Shown in pieces: positions 59,938-64,000 of a stretch of 64,000 nt of DNA; positions within the stretch are counted from its first letter, which is position 1; every line of letters begins with the position of its first letter. The stretch comes from Burkholderiales bacterium. GTDB taxonomy: Bacteria > Pseudomonadota > Gammaproteobacteria > Burkholderiales > Casimicrobiaceae. Position numbers and translations under genes: made by a program. The DNA lies in assembly GCA_020851235.1 (NCBI GenBank), contig JADZDD010000006.1, positions 1 to 64,000 of the forward strand. Reading direction: 5' to 3'. The notes under the pieces were generated by a model. The model worked only from the letters and a program-made list of their open reading frames with translations. It made no database searches and was not told the origin of the DNA.

Positions 59938-60230
59938 TCAGGTCGACGGCTTGTTCATCATGTTCTTGATGACGCCGACGATGATCATGATGATGATGCC
60001 GCCGACGCCGCCTCCCGCGACGTTCGAGACCACCGAGCCCATGCCGCCCGCCGCCGCTGCTGCGCCGCCGCCGGTCAGCGCTCCGATCAGCTGGCCGCCG
60101 AGGCCGCCTCCGACGATGCCCGCGATCGAATTGCCGAGCGTGCCGAGGCTGAAGTTTTTCAGTATCGCGCCGCCGATGTTCCCCCCACGGCGCCCGAGAT
60201 CAACTGCACAATCAGGGATGTCATGTCCAT
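59938..60230 (-). pseudogene. Glycine-zipper protein gene with a single-base frameshift
   Basis: The minus-strand ATG at 60230 has a strong GGAGG site, and the frame reads MDMTSLIVQLISGAVGG before running into a stop after 23 residues. Adding one G to the run of six C/G bases near 60181-60186 restores a 97-residue protein: NIGGAILKNFSLGTLGNSIAG, then a series of Gly-zipper helices ending IIIMIIVGVIKNMMNKPST. The 293-base length is one short of a multiple of three. The restored sequence matches a conserved hypothetical family with glycine zippers. It may be a sequencing error, a recent mutation or programmed slippage. Confidence 0.75.
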
Positions 60231-60482
60231 GGTCGCTGTTCCTCCTCTGGTTGTTGGAATGGGCGGTGCGACGATCTCCATGCGAGGAGTCGGCGTCTGT
60301 CCGCCGCTCGCACTATGCTCCCGGATGCTCGCCATGGCAATGGAGCGCGGCCCCATGGGGACCCGAGGTTGATTGCAGGAGGTGGCTCCAACGCGTCGGC
60401 GCACGGTCGCGGGTTGGCCGAGCATGTTGTGACCTGCGCCGTCGCGGCATTGGGAGAGCGCGCGTCATCGGCGCGGCGTACC

Positions 60483-61292
60483 ATGGCGCCCATGCCGCAC
60501 CCCGCTGCAACCATCGATTGGACGCGTCCGTTCGCGGAGCTTGCCGGACGCCGGGTGCTCGTCACGGGGGCGAGCCGCGGCATCGGCGCCGCGGTGGCCA
60601 CGGCGCTCGCCCAGTGCGGTGCGCACGTCGGCGTGCACTACGGCCAGGCGCGTGAGTCGGCCGAGGCGCTGGTCGCGCGTTTGCGCGCGGACGGCGGCAC
60701 CGCGTTCGCCCTCGGGGCGCCGCTGCAGGTGCCACAGGCCGGGCGCGATCTCGTGCACGCGGCGGTCGATCGGTTGGGTGGGCTCGACCTCCTGATCGCC
60801 AACGCCGGCGCGCCGGGCCCGCGCGCCGCCTTCGCCACGCTCGATGGGTCGACGATCGACGACGTGCTGCGCGTGAATCTCGTCGCGGTGATGGACATGA
60901 TCCAGGCGGCGATCCCCGCGCTGCGCGTGGCGAGCGATGGTGCGATCATCAGCACCACGTCGATTGCAGCACGTAGTGGCGGGGGGCGGGGGATCGCTGC
61001 GTATGCCGCCGCGAAGGCCGGTGTCGAAAGTCTCACGCGAGCGCTCGCCAAGGAGCTTGGACCGCAGGGCATCCGCATCAACTGTGTGGCGCCCGGCTAC
61101 ATCGAGACCGAGATCCACGAGCGCTTCAGTACCGCGGCCGACCGTGATGGCTACGTCGCTGCAACACCGCTCGGCCGCGGCGGCCGACCCGACGAGTGCG
61201 TCGGCGCCTTCCTCTTCCTCGCGACGAGCCGTCTCAGCGGTTACGTCACGGGACAGACCCTGTGCGTCAATGGCGGCCTGGCGATGAGCTGA
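60483..61292 (+). CDS. Short-chain dehydrogenase/reductase
   Basis: A 269-residue SDR. The cofactor loop is VTGASRGIGAAVA, NAGAPGPR follows, and the catalytic Ser (STTSIAARSG), Tyr and Lys (AAYAAAKAGVESL) are intact, with NCVAPGYIETEIHERF downstream. Substrate unknown. ATGs at 60483 and 60492 are both possible. It stands alone between divergent and unrelated genes; the 250 bases upstream show no clear promoter. Confidence 0.9.
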   Translation: MAPMPHPAATIDWTRPFAELAGRRVLVTGASRGIGAAVATALAQCGAHVGVHYGQARESAEALVARLRADGGTAFALGAPLQVPQAGRDLVHAAVDRLGGLDLLIANAGAPGPRAAFATLDGSTIDDVLRVNLVAVMDMIQAAIPALRVASDGAIISTTSIAARSGGGRGIAAYAAAKAGVESLTRALAKELGPQGIRINCVAPGYIETEIHERFSTAADRDGYVAATPLGRGGRPDECVGAFLFLATSRLSGYVTGQTLCVNGGLAMS

Positions 61293-61462
61293 TGGAGCGC
61301 GTACGGAGGATCTTCGGTCGCATTGCACTTGGCAGCGGCGAGGTGTAGCGTGGTGTCGACGCAATGGGCTCACCGGCCTCGCAGTTTGGCTGCTTCGATT
61401 CCCTGGACCTGACGCTCGCGTGGCGGAGGTTGCTCACGTGAGCACTTCGTGGAGGAACCGCC

Positions 61463-62470
61463 ATGACGACTCAACGGAAGCTGTGGACACGGGCCGCGGT
61501 GATACTTGTGCTCGCGGCAGGCGCGCTCGGACAGGCCGCGGCGACCACACGATACTGGATGCTGCAGGACGTCGTGTTCACCGATGGCCGTGTCGCCGTC
61601 GGCAGCTTCGGCTACGACGATGCGACGAACCAGGTGACGTTCTGGAACATCCGCATCAGCGGTTCATCTGCCATACTTCCGTTTACCTACCTGCCGGGCG
61701 ACTCCACCTCCTGGGCGGGTCTCATCGCCGAGGGGCTCCCGAGCCAGCACTTCCGGTACATCTTCTACGCGAACGAAGGCAGCGGCGGTGCGGAACGCGA
61801 GCTGGGACTTTCGGTGCCGGCCGAGCCCGATGGCACTTCGCCCACGATCGCGCTTCTGACGTTCGATCCCGTCGTCGGCGGCTACTTTTCGGCCGAGTGT
61901 TGCAGCGTCCCCACTCGGGGAATCAGCGGCGGCTCGCTCGTGCTCGTGCCGTTTCCGCCCCCGGTGGGGCTCGTCGACGTGATCGAGTTCCACCACGCTG
62001 CGTTCGATCACTATTTCATGACCGCTGATCCGGCCGAGATCGACAAGCTCGACAATGGGTACTTCCAAGGCTGGGCGCGCACCAACTACCGGTTCAAGGC
62101 GTACGCGATCGGGTCGAGCGGAGGATCGGTCATGAACCCGACCTGCCGCTACTACGGGCTGCCCTCCGCGGGCCTCGATTCTCACTTCTACTCGGCCGAT
62201 CCGGCCGAGTGCTATCGCGTGAACCGCGACTTCGGCACGCAATGGCAGATCGAAAGCGACAACGTGTTCCAGATCGACCTGCCCGATCGCACGACCGGCG
62301 CGTGTCCTGCAGGCACGAGCGCCGTGTATCGCGTGTTCAATAATCGGCAGGACGCCAACCACCGCTACATGACCAACACCGCCGTGCGTGCGCAGATGGA
62401 GGCGGCGGGGTGGATCCGCGAAGGCTACGGGCCCAACGCGACGATCATGTGCGCGGTCGCCACACCCTGA
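61463..62470 (+). CDS. Secreted protein with C-terminal DUF5648 domain
   Basis: A 335-residue protein with a signal peptide (TRAAVILVLAAGALGQAAA). The N-terminal about 140 residues form an unassigned beta-rich region (WMLQDVVFTDGRVAVGSFGYD). From about residue 170 is a DUF5648 domain: FHHAAFDHYFMTADPAEIDKL, CRYYGLPSAGLDSHFYSADPAEC and RVFNNRQDANHRYMTN, a repeat-like fold seen in secreted bacterial proteins, some with lipase or peptidase domains. No catalytic domain is recognised here. Two cysteines in AECCSVPT are adjacent. A GGAGG site precedes the ATG. Function is unknown. Confidence 0.85.
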   Translation: MTTQRKLWTRAAVILVLAAGALGQAAATTRYWMLQDVVFTDGRVAVGSFGYDDATNQVTFWNIRISGSSAILPFTYLPGDSTSWAGLIAEGLPSQHFRYIFYANEGSGGAERELGLSVPAEPDGTSPTIALLTFDPVVGGYFSAECCSVPTRGISGGSLVLVPFPPPVGLVDVIEFHHAAFDHYFMTADPAEIDKLDNGYFQGWARTNYRFKAYAIGSSGGSVMNPTCRYYGLPSAGLDSHFYSADPAECYRVNRDFGTQWQIESDNVFQIDLPDRTTGACPAGTSAVYRVFNNRQDANHRYMTNTAVRAQMEAAGWIREGYGPNATIMCAVATP

Positions 62471-62562
62471 CGACAAGGTGGACACAGGCTCCGAGGAGGG
62501 GCGCGACCGACTCGTCACGTTTCAGGACGTTTAAGGTCGCTCAAGGACAGGCGGCTCCGGTT

Positions 62563-62568
62563 TTGACA
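62563..62568 (+). promoter_or_regulatory. Possible -35 element upstream of the small membrane protein
   Basis: A perfect TTGACA lies about 100 bases before the ATG at 62669. The expected -10 position is poor (GCATGC), so this is only a weak promoter candidate. Confidence 0.25.
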
Positions 62569-62668
62569 TCGTGCAGCCACGGGCCGCATGCGGCTCGACG
62601 CGCCTCCCGGCCGATGGCCACGCGGCCACGGCTGGGGAGCACCGGTGACTGACGCCAAGGAGCTCGCC

Positions 62669-62917
62669 ATGATCCACGCCCCACCCATGTCGAAGTCGGA
62701 GGCCATCGGTCACATGACGGTGGCGGTGCTCGCGACCGTGATCGGCGTCGGCATCGTGACCGGCGTCACCGTCCTCTTCCAAAGCCGCGGCGAGCCGTTG
62801 GGCCAGCTCGTCGCGGCGGAGCGCGCATGCGGCGCGCACGAGTACGTGTCCGACCTCCAGAAGTGCATGAGCGCATGGCTCGCCGCCCAGCAGGAAACGC
62901 AGGTCGCGCACCGCTGA
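62669..62917 (+). CDS. Small single-pass membrane protein
   Basis: An 82-residue protein with one transmembrane helix (TVAVLATVIGVGIVTGVTVLF, about 17-37) and a C-terminal helix with two cysteines (Cys54, Cys66). The ATG is supported by AAGGAG 8 bases upstream; a longer frame begins at 62588 without that support. The family is not recognised. It converges with the TPR/ATPase gene, 29 bases away. Confidence 0.6.
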   Translation: MIHAPPMSKSEAIGHMTVAVLATVIGVGIVTGVTVLFQSRGEPLGQLVAAERACGAHEYVSDLQKCMSAWLAAQQETQVAHR

Positions 62918-62946
62918 TCCTGCAGGAGGCGGTTCGCAGGGAACAC

Positions 62947-64000
62947 TCACCCGGCGTCCGGGTCACCGCACGACCGGTGCGCGGCGGCCTCGGGCGCCGT
63001 CCCTGATGCGGCTGCGCTTGCCGCGTCGAGCGCGGACCCTGCGGCGTCGATGACGTCGCGAAGCGGGCGGGAGCGGTCGGCGCCCCACGCGAGGTCGAAT
63101 GCCTCGGGTTTTCCCAACGCGGCGCGCGCTGCTGCGATGCGCCGGGCATGGTGGTCGCGCAGCGGATCGGCGAGTGCGTAGGTGAACTCTTCGCGCAACC
63201 GCTGACTGGCGCCCCAGATGCGTGCCGCCGCTGCCGGTTCGCCACGTCCGGCCACGACATCGGCGAGCCCATCGAGCGCCTCGGCGATGCCGCGACGATC
63301 GTCGAGGTCGCGGGCGATGCCGAGCGCTTCGCGGTAGCGACGCCCGGCTTCGTCGAGATCGTCTTCCAGCAGCGCACCAAAGCCCAGGCCACTGACCGCG
63401 TACGACGCGCCGACACGATCGGTGATGCTTGCGAAGGCGACGAGCGCCTGCTGATGGAGGTTGCGCGCACGTGCGACGTCGTGCGCAGGAATCAGTGCGA
63501 GGTACCCCAGCCCGTTCAGTGCCATCGCCGTCCCCCACGTATCCCCGACGGCGCGGCACATGCGAAGTGTTTCGTCGAACATTGCTTGTGCAACGCGGGC
63601 GTCCGGCGTGCCCTGCGACCACGCCCAGTACGCGACGGCGAGTTGGGATCGTGCCGTCTCGTGACGCTCGGCGAGGGACGCTGCGCTGGCGAGCGCCGCC
63701 TCGTGGTGACTCTGCGCTGCGGCAGGCTCGCCTTGGCCGAGCGCGAGCGAGGCCATCGCGCAAAGCGCCTTTCGGCGAATCGCCGGTGGCGCGTCGGTCG
63801 CAAGGTCGAGCAGCAGCGCGAGCCAGCGGCGACCTTCGCGCAGGAGCCCGCGTAGCCACCAGTACGTGCCGAGTGCGCCGGCAAGCCGCAGCCCGTCGCC
63901 TGCGCGACCGCGGGTGGAGGCGGCCCAGGCGAGCGCTGCGAGCAGGTTCTCGCGTTCGCAGTCCAGGTGATCGAGCCACGGACCCTGGTCCGCGGTCAGC
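62947..64000 (-). CDS. TPR-containing ATPase/regulator, C-terminal part
   Basis: At least 350 C-terminal residues of a protein entering from the right edge. The segment near the edge, LDCERENLLAALAWAA and then LRLAGALGTYWWLRGLLREG, is typical of the region after the NB-ARC-like ATPase in LuxR/AfsR-type or adenylate-cyclase-type regulators. It is followed by tetratricopeptide repeats (GDTWGTAMALNGLGYLALI, VGASYAVSGLGFGALLEDD, RRGIAEALDGLADVVAGRG). The end is an Ala-rich tail with a CGDP motif. The reading frame continues through the edge, so the internal ATG at 63756 is not the true start. The protein's function depends on its missing N-terminus. Confidence 0.8.
   Translation of the reverse strand, partial: LTADQGPWLDHLDCERENLLAALAWAASTRGRAGDGLRLAGALGTYWWLRGLLREGRRWLALLLDLATDAPPAIRRKALCAMASLALGQGEPAAAQSHHEAALASAASLAERHETARSQLAVAYWAWSQGTPDARVAQAMFDETLRMCRAVGDTWGTAMALNGLGYLALIPAHDVARARNLHQQALVAFASITDRVGASYAVSGLGFGALLEDDLDEAGRRYREALGIARDLDDRRGIAEALDGLADVVAGRGEPAAAARIWGASQRLREEFTYALADPLRDHHARRIAAARAALGKPEAFDLAWGADRSRPLRDVIDAAGSALDAASAAASGTAPEAAAHRSCGDPDAG

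Overview
The window is a chromosomal segment of a high-GC Gram-negative bacterium. I infer a betaproteobacterium, probably Burkholderiales or a close uncultured relative. The reasons are the blocks ffs-dnaX-ybaB-recR, trxB/ftsK-lolA-rarA-serS, ilvE-CHCC zinc ribbon-waaF and yceD-rpmF-plsX-fabH-fabD-fabG-acpP-fabF, two tripartite/TRAP-type solute receptors, a LolA/WaaF outer-membrane signature, and GC-rich third codon positions throughout. Coding density is very high and adjacent genes often overlap by 1-4 bases. I saw no rRNA, CRISPR array, insertion sequence, integrase or phage gene. Most long alternative ORFs are GC-rich shadows of the genes listed here.

Layout. 0-2.6 kb: start of a crotonase-family gene, a GNAT-like protein, PII (glnB) and mscL. 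2.6-7.5 kb: a branched-chain amino acid type ABC importer whose second permease is fused to the first ATPase. 7.5-14.5 kb: tldD, then a minus-strand group (NTF2-like, waaF, zinc ribbon, ilvE, glnE). 14.6-18.7 kb: a very large AsmA/YhdP-type envelope protein. 18.7-24.6 kb: membrane proteins, a two-gene operon of small proteins under an apparent Fur box, an alcohol dehydrogenase, an Smr protein and trxB. 24.7-32.8 kb: ftsK, a small four-cysteine secreted protein, lolA, a hydroxyacid dehydrogenase/aldolase pair, rarA and serS. 32.9-35.0 kb: a secreted beta-propeller and a secreted creatininase-like protein. 35.1-38.1 kb: SRP RNA, dnaX, ybaB, recR. 38.2-43.3 kb: a lone TRAP receptor, a CBS protein and a tripartite tricarboxylate transporter. 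43.3-52.5 kb: RsmI-like and Maf proteins, the divergent fatty-acid synthesis operon, lysC and tRNA-Ser(GCU). 52.6-59.9 kb: a lipoprotein, then an apparently single operon of NMT1-type ABC importer, AroE-like dehydrogenase, IclR regulator, OtnK-like kinase and OtnC-like decarboxylase. 59.9-64 kb: a frameshifted glycine-zipper gene, an SDR, a DUF5648 protein, a small membrane protein, and the C-terminal part of a TPR/ATPase protein running off the right edge.

How the genes work together. Nitrogen control is represented by PII and the GlnE adenylyltransferase, fatty-acid initiation and elongation by plsX-fabHDG-acpP-fabF, envelope work by LolA, WaaF and YhdP, and replication/repair by DnaX, RecR, YbaB, RarA and FtsK. 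The two most promising undescribed units are (i) the 53.2-59.9 kb operon, which looks like uptake and catabolism of a C4 acid sugar using an AroE-like enzyme in place of the usual dehydrogenase, with a palindromic operator over its promoter; and (ii) the 19.9-20.5 kb operon, in which a near-consensus promoter overlaps a 14/19 Fur box ahead of a six-cysteine 91-residue protein and a 75-residue partner.
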